From Oligoflexia bacterium (GTDB lineage: Bacteria; Bdellovibrionota; UBA1018), in contig JANXTV010000206.1 in the NCBI GenBank assembly GCA_025352185.1, forward strand, positions 1 through 12,518: a stretch of 12,518 nt of DNA. Direction: 5' to 3'. The translations under genes were made by a program, and so were the position numbers. The notes beneath the pieces were generated by a model, which was given only the letters and a program-made list of their open reading frames with translations, was not told the origin of the DNA and ran no database searches. Numbering within the stretch: the first letter of the stretch is position 1; each line of letters begins with the position of its first letter. Positions 6,853 through 12,518 of the stretch are shown piece by piece.

Positions 6853-7878
6853 ATGCGAATTGGACTCATGACGGGTGGTGGAGATGCGCCAGGGCTGAAC
6901 GGAATCATCGAAGCAGCGTCGCGTGCGCTCATCGGAAATGGTCACGAAGTAATCGGAATTCTCGATGGCTTCGACGGGGTATTCACCAACCGAACGCGAG
7001 AAATTAAATGGAACGAAATTAACGGGATTCACGCGGACGCCGGAACATTTCTCGGGACTTCGAACAAAACTAAAATTATAGGCCGCGCCGACGAATTCCA
7101 AGCTCAGTACGCGAAGCTCAAGCTCGACGGCTTAATCGCCGCGGGTGGTGACGGCACCTTTATCGGAATTCAGCGGATCGCTCCGAATCTGCCGATAATC
7201 GGAGTACCGAAGACGATCGACAATGATCTTCAAGGAACCGAAGTTACTTTCGGTTACGACACGGCGATTTCTGTCGTTTCGGATGCAGTCGACGCCCTCC
7301 GAAAAACGGCGAACTCTCACCACCGGGTGATGATCGTCGAAACAATGGGAAGAACGGCCGGCTGGATCGCGCTCGGCGGCGGACTTGCGAGCTATGCGGA
7401 CGCGATTCTCATTCCCGAACGTCCTTTTTCACGCCCTAAACTGGCGGAGTTTCTAAATCGTCGGCATGCCGAAGGAATTCCCGGGATGGTACTCGTCGTT
7501 TCCGAAGCGGCGAAAGCTGACGGAGAAAATGCGGTATTTGACGAAATTGCCGGGTCGATTCACGGAGTCCGGTTTGGGGGAATCGCCGAGCGTATCGCGC
7601 GCTGGGTGGAGACGACGACTCCGTGGGAAGCTCGGCACGTGGTCCTCGGACATCTCCAGCGGAGTCGCGCGCCGACGACAACGGATCGATTCCTTACGGC
7701 CGCGCTCGGACTAAAAGCAGCTTCGCTTGCCATGCAAAAAAAGTGGGGAACCGCGGTTGTATACCGCGAAGGAAGAGTAATCGAAGCTCCCCTCACCGAT
7801 ATCCAGGGCCCACCCCGAATGGTGGACCCCGAACATCGATGGGTAAAATCTTGTCAGAGCTTGGGTATTTTTATTTAG
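6853..7878 (+). CDS. 6-phosphofructokinase, probably ATP-dependent (G/K active-site type)
   Basis: A 341-residue enzyme that phosphorylates fructose 6-phosphate to fructose 1,6-bisphosphate in glycolysis, in the cytoplasm. Visible signatures: N-terminal GGGDAPGLN (8-16), GGDGT (98-102), PKTIDND (119-125) with catalytic Asp123, substrate region METMGR-like VETMGR (162-167), and GHLQRSRAP (266-274) near the sugar-phosphate site. The residue matching E. coli Gly104 is Gly101, typical of ATP users; the residue matching Gly124 is Lys120, as in pyrophosphate enzymes and in the non-allosteric ATP group III enzymes (Streptomyces type). Glu20 replaces the effector-site Arg21 of E. coli, which argues against classical ADP/PEP allostery. 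From family knowledge I infer an ATP-dependent enzyme with weak or no allosteric control. It stands alone; it diverges from the hydrolase operon and converges on mscL. Confidence 0.93.
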   Translation: MRIGLMTGGGDAPGLNGIIEAASRALIGNGHEVIGILDGFDGVFTNRTREIKWNEINGIHADAGTFLGTSNKTKIIGRADEFQAQYAKLKLDGLIAAGGDGTFIGIQRIAPNLPIIGVPKTIDNDLQGTEVTFGYDTAISVVSDAVDALRKTANSHHRVMIVETMGRTAGWIALGGGLASYADAILIPERPFSRPKLAEFLNRRHAEGIPGMVLVVSEAAKADGENAVFDEIAGSIHGVRFGGIAERIARWVETTTPWEARHVVLGHLQRSRAPTTTDRFLTAALGLKAASLAMQKKWGTAVVYREGRVIEAPLTDIQGPPRMVDPEHRWVKSCQSLGIFI

Positions 7879-7879
7879 G

Positions 7880-7896
7880 CTCGGCCCTTTGCCGGG
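7880..7896. terminator. Short hairpin between convergent pfk and mscL
   Basis: CTCGGC (7880-7885) pairs with GCCGGG (7891-7896) around a CCTTT loop, with one G-U pair. It lies in the 24-nt space between the two convergent stop codons, where a shared terminator would be expected. There is no T-tract on either strand, so the call is weak. Confidence 0.3.
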
Positions 7897-7902
7897 GATC
7901 AA

Positions 7903-8259
7903 TTACTTCGGAGCTTCGATCGGGCCCTTTTTTCCCATCGAGCGAGACACGCCCTTTAAGAGAAGATAAACGACGAACGCGATGATAATGAAATCGATCA
8001 CCTGGTTTGCGAAAATCCCGAGGTTAATCGTCGCGGCTCCCGCTTTTTTAGCCTCGTCGAGCGTCTTATAATCTCCGCCCGATAGGTTAATGAAGAGATT
8101 CGCGAAATCCATTTTTCCGGCGACTTGTCCTACAACTGGCATGATCACATCGGCAGTGAGTGACGTAACGACCTTCGTGAATGCTCCTCCGAGGATCACC
8201 CCGACGGCCAGATCCATGATATTTCCGCGTAACAGGAATGCTTTAAATTCTTGAATCAT
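7903..8259 (-). CDS. mscL: Large-conductance mechanosensitive channel, short C terminus
   Basis: A 118-residue inner-membrane channel that opens under high membrane tension and releases solutes during hypo-osmotic shock. The N-terminal amphipathic helix and TM1 are classical (EFKAFLLRGNIMDLAVGVILGGAF, shown here by its core RGNIMDLAVGVI at 11-22). The pore region TSLTADVIMPVVG follows, then a periplasmic loop with DYKTLDEAKKAGAATINLG, and TM2 (FANQVIDFIIIAFVVYLLLK at about 83-102). After TM2 the protein has only about 16 residues (GVSRSMGKKGPIEAPK) and lacks the usual C-terminal LLxEIRDLL helix; E. coli MscL has 136 residues. The stop is followed at once by the convergent pfk gene, so no frameshifted tail is present. 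A strong ribosome site AAGAGG (8269-8274) precedes the ATG. It follows the DUF481 gene by 21 nt. Confidence 0.95.
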   Translation of the reverse strand: MIQEFKAFLLRGNIMDLAVGVILGGAFTKVVTSLTADVIMPVVGQVAGKMDFANLFINLSGGDYKTLDEAKKAGAATINLGIFANQVIDFIIIAFVVYLLLKGVSRSMGKKGPIEAPK

Positions 8260-8280
8260 TCTATTTTTCCTCTTTTAAAA

Positions 8281-9000
8281 TTAAAACTTCGCCACGAGCG
8301 AGGTCGTAAGCACTTTATCGGCCTGTTTAAGTCCTGGAGCATTTACGACGTGGTCGAACTTAATGAGGTAAGCCGACTTAATCGAAAAAATACTGGTCAT
8401 GACTGCTGAAAGACTCAGTTCGGTATTCGCCTGCCAGTCGGAGGATTCCGTAAAGTTCGGCAGGATTTCGAGCCAGTACTTCGTAGAAACCGCCGCGTTC
8501 CACTTCTTTTCCACCTCGGTATAAACGCGGGCGTAATGAAGACTTCGGCTCTGAAGAATTGCATTTTCCTTAGTATATCGGTAGCCCACTTCGCCGAGCC
8601 AATTCAGCGTGTCGTCTTTTACGAAAAGGTACTTCGTACCGACGTCCGTACTATAACGTTGGTTGATCCCTTTAAATTGATCGCCTTCCACCGTTTGCGC
8701 GAGAAAGAGGCTTTGCCGCTCGCTTAGGTTTCGGTCGTAACGAAGTCCCAAGTTCCAAGATTTCGCGGACAAAATCTCTCCACTCTTTTGGTAAAGGTAA
8801 CCGGCCGTAAGCTTAATCACGTTATGGTCAAATTCATTCAGCGTCGCCTGGGCCAGGTTTAGAGTCGTCGTTTCGGTGTTCCCCGTCGCGAGGACTACGC
8901 CGGCCGAGGATTCGTTTTTCCAACCGTCGTCGGCGAACGCAGCCCCGGTGAACAGGACGCAAAAACCACAAAATAATAAGATCCCCGAGCATTTCATCAT
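8281..9000 (-). CDS. DUF481 family outer-membrane beta-barrel protein
   Basis: A 239-residue exported protein with the features of the DUF481 (YdiY-like) family. The signal peptide has a hydrophobic core and the cleavage motif AFA before DDGWKN. The mature start contains the family hallmark SAGVVLATGNTETTTLN. The rest is a run of amphipathic beta strands separated by short turns (LRYDRNLSERQSLFLAQ, GTKYLFVKDD, VSTKYWLEILPNF), ending in Phe (SLVAKF), as expected for recognition by the BAM complex. It probably forms a small barrel in the outer membrane; the family's role is unknown. The open frame extends to 9051, but I chose the ATG at 9000 because GGGAG (9007-9011) lies 6 nt upstream and the signal peptide starts there; the adjacent ATG at 8997 is equally placed. 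It leads a likely operon with mscL, which suggests an envelope or osmotic setting (inference). Confidence 0.9.
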   Translation of the reverse strand: MMKCSGILLFCGFCVLFTGAAFADDGWKNESSAGVVLATGNTETTTLNLAQATLNEFDHNVIKLTAGYLYQKSGEILSAKSWNLGLRYDRNLSERQSLFLAQTVEGDQFKGINQRYSTDVGTKYLFVKDDTLNWLGEVGYRYTKENAILQSRSLHYARVYTEVEKKWNAAVSTKYWLEILPNFTESSDWQANTELSLSAVMTSIFSIKSAYLIKFDHVVNAPGLKQADKVLTTSLVAKF

Positions 9001-9006
9001 TAGACT

Positions 9007-9011
9007 CTCCC
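9007..9011 (-). promoter_or_regulatory. Ribosome binding site fixing the DUF481 start
   Basis: GGGAG on the minus strand lies 6 nt before the ATG at 9000 and 9 nt before the ATG at 8997. It supports an internal start, not the upstream ATG at 9051. Just upstream on the plus strand, TGAGTGAGG (9012-9020) is followed by the near copy TGAGTGAAA (9021-9029). Confidence 0.6.
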
Positions 9012-9091
9012 TGAGTGAGGTGAGTGAAATAGGTATGGTGGGTATGCCCATCGATCAAGCAAATTTAAGCTTAACTCGGCGTCACTTAACG

Positions 9092-9111
9092 GATTTTGCA
9101 TTTCCAAAATC
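9092..9111. promoter_or_regulatory. Candidate operator: 7-bp inverted repeat in the divergent promoter region
   Basis: GATTTTG (9092-9098) and CAAAATC (9105-9111) form a perfect inverted repeat with a 6-nt spacer, 20 bp in all, the geometry of a dimeric helix-turn-helix regulator site. It lies within the 154-nt gap between the DUF481 and lipoprotein genes, directly upstream of a candidate -35 for the lipoprotein. A second perfect palindrome, TTAAGCTTAA, is at 9065-9074. The regulator is unknown. Confidence 0.45.
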
Positions 9112-9115
9112 GAGC

Positions 9116-9145
9116 TTGCCCATTTGTAACGCACTGTGTTATCAA
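9116..9145 (+). promoter_or_regulatory. Candidate promoter for the lipoprotein gene
   Basis: TTGCCC (9116-9121) is followed after 18 nt by TATCAA (9140-9145), preceded by TG at 9137-9138 in extended -10 position. The start of transcription would fall near 9152, only about 3 nt before the ATG at 9155, so the mRNA would be nearly leaderless. This agrees with the lack of a ribosome site there. Confidence 0.4.
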
Positions 9146-9154
9146 TCCGCGCGT

Positions 9155-9952
9155 ATGAAAAACTTTCGTAAAATATCGCGTTTCCCCGTCGCTTTCACCG
9201 TTTCGGCTACTCTCGTTGCCCTCTCGAGTTGTGGCGGCGGAGGCTCGAACCTTCCTCCGAATCCCTACCCGACGACCCCGGTTTATCCGTACGGACCGAC
9301 GGGTGGCGTTCCCGGAAATGGTCCTCACGGACCCATCCTTGTACCGACCGGTACCCAGTGCGCGGCCGCCATTCCTGCACTCACGGGTACGCCCACCGAA
9401 CTTTCAGCGATGCTCGACGGTGAACCCGGATGCATCCGACTGGTTTCAGTCGAGCAGTATCAAGACACCTCGAATAACGGCATCCTCCTGAGTTCCATCG
9501 TCGGTGAAACCGAAGTCGATTACCGAATTGCGAATCGCAGCACGCGTCGCCAGCGACGCCACGGAATTGAAGTAAACGTCATGGCCGCGACCGTTTCGAA
9601 CCGGACTACCTGCCGCGACGTCCGGAGCTCACCGTTCGGTAGCCCCGGCGTCTCCGTCGAAATTCCGCTCTGGATAAATCGTACGAACGGTTCCATTGGA
9701 CAGAACATTCGCGTGACCACCGGTCGCCAGTCAGACTACGCCATTTTCGGCGGAAACATTCTAACCGCTCGGGCGGGTTGGTCCCTAAACGCTTTCTCCC
9801 AAGCGCTGAGCGCCCAGGGTTTCCAAGCGATCAATGCGGCTCGCCTTCCGAATGGTGATTTCGAGATCTTCCTATCGAGATCGACCGTCGTTCCCGGTAC
9901 GGCCGCTTCCGTCCGCAGCCTCACCCGCGCCGTTTACAGTCTCGACTATTAA
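9155..9952 (+). CDS. Lipoprotein of unknown function with Gly/Pro-rich linker
   Basis: A 265-residue protein starting MKNFRK with a lipoprotein signal peptide: basic n-region, hydrophobic core and lipobox LSSC with Cys26, followed by four glycines. A low-complexity linker rich in Pro, Gly, Thr and Tyr extends to about residue 66 (NPYPTTPVYPYGPTGGVPG). The remaining 200 residues form a probably globular beta-rich domain with three cysteines (in GTQCAA, PGCIRL, TTCRDV) and an Arg-rich stretch STRRQRRHG. I recognise no family. The frame is open upstream to 8876, but that part overlaps the divergent DUF481 gene and the intergenic region, while the lipoprotein signal begins exactly at 9155. Its stop is 9 nt from the convergent PP2C gene. 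A monocistronic transcript is likely. Confidence 0.85.
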   Translation: MKNFRKISRFPVAFTVSATLVALSSCGGGGSNLPPNPYPTTPVYPYGPTGGVPGNGPHGPILVPTGTQCAAAIPALTGTPTELSAMLDGEPGCIRLVSVEQYQDTSNNGILLSSIVGETEVDYRIANRSTRRQRRHGIEVNVMAATVSNRTTCRDVRSSPFGSPGVSVEIPLWINRTNGSIGQNIRVTTGRQSDYAIFGGNILTARAGWSLNAFSQALSAQGFQAINAARLPNGDFEIFLSRSTVVPGTAASVRSLTRAVYSLDY

Positions 9953-9961
9953 TCTCGGTAA

Positions 9962-11257
9962 TCAGAATCGCTGGATCTCAAAGTTAAACGGTAAGTTAGT
10001 GACCTCGGTCGCATCGGATCCAGGTACCGGCGGCGGAAGACCACGATTCGCGACATCTTCAGAGGACTTCCGAATTCGCTCATTCAACTCGCGGTTAAGT
10101 GCCCAAAGTAACTTTACGGCGATCTGCGACTCCTGCCGGAGGAGTTCGAGCAGGTCTTTCCGGTGAAGGGTGATCGCGGTGACGGGTGTCTTCGCCGTAA
10201 CGGTGGCCGAACGTGGAGCATTATCGAAGATTCCCATCTCTCCGAAAAAGTCTCCCTTCTTCCTTTCCGCAATTTTCACATTATTTTTCATCACGTCCGT
10301 CTCTCCGGCCGCGATGATGTACATCTCATCACTCGGGTCTCCCTGCTTCACGACGGCAGCGCCCGCTTCGAACTGCTTTAAGTGGGCAATTGCGAGGACC
10401 TTCGTCATCTCCGTGTAACCCAGGTATCGAAACATCGGAATTTTCCCGAAGATCTCGGTCTTTTTCAGGGCGTCGACTACGTCGTCCTGGGCCGCTCGCT
10501 CCATCTCGAGTTGGACGGTAATGACCGTCACGTTATCGGAGCCCCCGCGGGACTTCGCGAACTCGACGAGCTGGTTTGGTAATTTTTTCGGATCACCCGA
10601 AGTGAACCGACTCTTCAGTTCCGCCCGGTCCGCATAATTATGGAGTCCATCCGAACAGAGTAAGAACAGATCTCCATTCGCGAGTTCGAGTTGGAGAGTA
10701 TCTATTTGCACGGCCGGTTGGATACCTACGGCCCGAGTGAGTACGTTTGCCTGGGGAGATTTCGCCGCGTCTTCGGGCTTCATCAGCCCACGTTTCACCA
10801 TCTCGATAGCGTATTTATGATCTTCCGTGAGCTGGTGGACTTGGTTAGACCGGTAGAGATAAATGCGGGAATCTCCGGCGTGAGCGAGAATCGCATAGTC
10901 ATCGAGTACGACGAGCGCGACCACCGTTGTGCACATTCCCCGTTTTACCACGTCGACTTCGGCCATTCGGTAAATCTGTTCGTTCGCGGCTTGAATTGCT
11001 TTTTGGAGCAGTCCCGCCACAATCGCACGATTTTTCAGGGATCGATCGGCATTATATTTTTGGATTATGGTGCGCCCATCGTTCATCACCTGCCGAATCG
11101 TACGGCCCGCCATTTCACTCGCTACTCCACCCGCGACGTGACCACCGACTCCGTCGCAAACGAGGAAGAGTCCGATTTCCTCGTCCATGAGAAAAAAATC
11201 CTCATTCGCGGATCGCTTAAGACCGGGATCAGAGAGTGCGTAACCGTTTGCCTTCAT
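9962..11257 (-). CDS. PP2C-type Ser/Thr phosphatase fused to a cyclic-nucleotide-binding domain
   Basis: About 431 residues from the ATG at 11257. The N-terminal PP2C/Stp domain (about 1-252) dephosphorylates phospho-Ser/Thr proteins using two metals. Motifs: KRSANED with Arg15, Glu19 and Asp20; VCDGVGGH with Asp35; AHAGDSRIYL; CSDGL with Asp203; GGSDNVTV with Asp241. All expected metal ligands are present. The C-terminal domain (about 267-377) is a cyclic-nucleotide-binding fold with VVKQGDPSDEMYII and a phosphate-binding cassette FGEMGIFDNAPRSATV (about 338-353) that keeps the conserved Glu and Arg. I infer a cytoplasmic phosphatase gated by cAMP, cGMP or a related ligand. A helix and a Pro-rich tail end the protein. 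The frame opens at an ATG at 11317, but AAGGA (11268-11272) and the usual PP2C beginning favour 11257. No kinase gene is adjacent. Confidence 0.9.
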   Translation of the reverse strand: MKANGYALSDPGLKRSANEDFFLMDEEIGLFLVCDGVGGHVAGGVASEMAGRTIRQVMNDGRTIIQKYNADRSLKNRAIVAGLLQKAIQAANEQIYRMAEVDVVKRGMCTTVVALVVLDDYAILAHAGDSRIYLYRSNQVHQLTEDHKYAIEMVKRGLMKPEDAAKSPQANVLTRAVGIQPAVQIDTLQLELANGDLFLLCSDGLHNYADRAELKSRFTSGDPKKLPNQLVEFAKSRGGSDNVTVITVQLEMERAAQDDVVDALKKTEIFGKIPMFRYLGYTEMTKVLAIAHLKQFEAGAAVVKQGDPSDEMYIIAAGETDVMKNNVKIAERKKGDFFGEMGIFDNAPRSATVTAKTPVTAITLHRKDLLELLRQESQIAVKLLWALNRELNERIRKSSEDVANRGLPPPVPGSDATEVTNLPFNFEIQRF

Positions 11258-11267
11258 GCGCCGTTCA

Positions 11268-11272
11268 TCCTT
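11268..11272 (-). promoter_or_regulatory. Ribosome binding site favouring the internal PP2C start
   Basis: AAGGA on the minus strand lies 10 nt before the ATG at 11257. The alternative ATG at 11317 is preceded by CCTAAAAA without a ribosome site, and the 20 extra residues it would add do not resemble PP2C sequence. Both starts remain possible. Confidence 0.45.
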
Positions 11273-11344
11273 AGTCCCTCGAGTATGACCGAGATCTACA
11301 GATGAATCAGCCGTCATTTTTTAGGCGGTACGAGCGAAGTGGGC

Positions 11345-12518
11345 CTAATCCCAGGAAAAAGTGGCGTTCCAAGCTAGGATTTCCCCACTCCGGTCATCGT
11401 CCTGCTTCAGCGACGTACCCGCCATCCCTACCTGCCACTGCGGGGTAATCTGATATCCTACGGAGAGAGTCGTTGCCGAAGAAATCGGGTAGAGCTCATA
11501 GGTAGTTCGTGAAAATGATAGATCGATATCCCACTGCTCGCTCGCGTAGAATGTAGCCCCGATTGTTCCACTCTTCGTTGGAAATCCTTCAACCGTCGAG
11601 ATGAGGCCCGCCGAAACCGCCGGGCGAGTGGCGAGGAGGGCCGCAAGTTCGGAGGGAGTTGCCCCCCCGTAACCGTATCCGGTCCCCGCGACGCGTGCGG
11701 ACCATCGTTTATTAAATCGGTAAGCGGCCGAAAGTTTCCCGGACTTTTCCGAAACCCCGTCCGCCTGTAGGCGCCGGGCGCGAACCGTACCGTCACTCGA
11801 ATAATTTTTACCTTCGAACGTGCCGCCGAACGTCCAGTCCCCGACGAACCACTTTATCCCTAAAGAGCCTCCCCCGGCCTTTACGCCCGGAAGACTGAGG
11901 GATTCGAATTTTGCGAAGCCGGAAAAGGAGTCGGAAAAATCAAAAGCCGCTCCGATGCCGAGTTCTTTCGCCCGGTCGCTAACCTGGGTATGAACGTTTT
12001 CCCATTCTGACAATCGCATCAATGAGAGCCGCTTTTCCTTGCACCATTGCCGCAATTCGCGGCGCGAGCGTTTACGGGCTGTGCGATATGCCTTCCAGGT
12101 CCGCACCATCGTAATGAATTCGGAGCGCTGATCATCCAACGCCAACGGTGCGGCGGCTTGTATCTCGATCACGCGATTGGCCGCAGGACTACCGTTGGCG
12201 CGAGTGACAAGTCCCTGCACCGTGCCCGCCACGAACGGAAGCACGGGCGATGCAGCCCCATCGATGTCAGCCGTTACGCGGTACGCACCCAAGGAGTCGT
12301 CTCCAGTGGGTTCATCTGATTGCACCGCAATCGTAAGCGTGCTGCTAACGATTCCCACGATATTGTCGAGATTTCCTACATCCGACTGGTTGTACGTTTG
12401 GTAATACCACCGATAGCCCGATGCGATCACCGAATTCGCAGCGTCGTACACAGTAATTCGCGAACGCGGAAGCGATACGGCAGGCGCGCGCACCTCGCCG
12501 AATGCGCTTGCACGTAGC
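11345..12518 (-). CDS. Mosaic open frame: Ig-like segment, HrpA-like fragment and outer-membrane beta-barrel (5' partial)
   Basis: The frame is open from the right edge to a TAG at 11345-11347 with no convincing start; GTG at 12493 is only an in-frame Val codon, so the gene probably continues upstream. Three parts are visible (numbered from the GTG). Residues 1-116 look like beta-sandwich repeats of a surface protein (YRWYYQTYNQSDVG, STLTIAVQSDEP, GLVTRANGSPAANRVIE). Residues about 119-180 (DDQRSEF, KRSRRELRQWCKEKRLS, LMRLSEWENVHTQ, KELGI) closely resemble, from memory, the C-terminal region of the DEAH-box RNA helicase HrpA. Residues about 181-382 are amphipathic strands of an outer-membrane barrel (GIKWFVGDWTFGGTFEG, WDIDLSFSRTTYEL), ending NATFSWD. 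Leucine is TTG in 5 of 7 codons in the helicase-like part and in none of about 14 in the barrel. A helicase fragment in an exported barrel makes no obvious sense, so a fusion pseudogene or assembly chimera is likely. It ends 87 nt before the PP2C start. Confidence 0.6.
   Translation of the reverse strand, partial: LRASAFGEVRAPAVSLPRSRITVYDAANSVIASGYRWYYQTYNQSDVGNLDNIVGIVSSTLTIAVQSDEPTGDDSLGAYRVTADIDGAASPVLPFVAGTVQGLVTRANGSPAANRVIEIQAAAPLALDDQRSEFITMVRTWKAYRTARKRSRRELRQWCKEKRLSLMRLSEWENVHTQVSDRAKELGIGAAFDFSDSFSGFAKFESLSLPGVKAGGGSLGIKWFVGDWTFGGTFEGKNYSSDGTVRARRLQADGVSEKSGKLSAAYRFNKRWSARVAGTGYGYGGATPSELAALLATRPAVSAGLISTVEGFPTKSGTIGATFYASEQWDIDLSFSRTTYELYPISSATTLSVGYQITPQWQVGMAGTSLKQDDDRSGEILAWNATFSWD

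Noticed and set aside
9001..9051. 17-residue extension of the DUF481 protein from ATG 9051
   Set aside because: The ribosome site GGGAG and the signal peptide both point to the ATG at 9000/8997.
8876..9154. 93-residue N-terminal extension of the lipoprotein frame
   Set aside because: It would overlap the DUF481 gene and both promoters and bury the lipoprotein signal peptide internally; the start at 9155 is far better.
10691..11305. 204-residue plus-strand frame opposite the PP2C gene
   Set aside because: Antisense to conserved PP2C motifs; no ribosome site or known domain.

Overview
The window reads as an ordinary chromosomal segment of a Gram-negative bacterium with moderate GC. Evidence for an outer membrane is two lipoproteins with clear lipoboxes (a third is likely), several Sec-exported proteins, a DUF481-type outer-membrane barrel and the barrel half of another protein. 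The exported proteins of no recognised family and the phosphatase/cyclic-nucleotide sensor fusion would suit a Bdellovibrionota or deltaproteobacterial-type genome. This placement is an inference; there is no rRNA or other marker to fix it. I see no tRNA, rRNA, CRISPR array, transposase or phage gene. No gene-free stretch exceeds 300 bases; the longest gaps are 6685-6852 and 9001-9154, both between divergent genes.

Layout. On the plus strand, the 3' end of an unknown gene is followed after 4 nt by a thioredoxin (400-738). Converging on it are two minus-strand exported proteins of unknown function (1569-2054, then 748-1569), whose stop and start codons overlap. A divergent gap with a candidate promoter separates them from a plus-strand ABC-F ATPase (2163-3827), which ends in a short hairpin. 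Converging on that is a two-gene minus-strand operon encoding paralogous exported alpha/beta-hydrolases (5311-6684, then 3854-5296). A plus-strand 6-phosphofructokinase (6853-7878) diverges from it and converges on a minus-strand pair, the DUF481 barrel (8281-9000) and mscL (7903-8259). A divergent gap with a 20-bp inverted repeat precedes a plus-strand lipoprotein (9155-9952). The right end is minus-strand: a PP2C phosphatase fused to a cyclic-nucleotide-binding domain (9962-11257), preceded by an open frame running off the window (11345-12518).

How the genes relate. The segment mixes housekeeping (pfk, ABC-F, thioredoxin), envelope stress protection (MscL with a co-directional barrel) and envelope or secreted proteins (hydrolase pair, exported pair, lipoprotein). 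It does not form one pathway. I find no clearly new multi-gene system. The most unusual object is the right-end open frame. It appears to join an immunoglobulin-like segment, a short piece resembling the C-terminal region of the RNA helicase HrpA, and an outer-membrane beta-barrel. The HrpA-like piece also has different leucine codon use, so either a gene fusion or an assembly chimera is possible. The paralogous lipoprotein hydrolases with a shared N-terminal module and the PP2C-cNMP fusion are the next most interesting.
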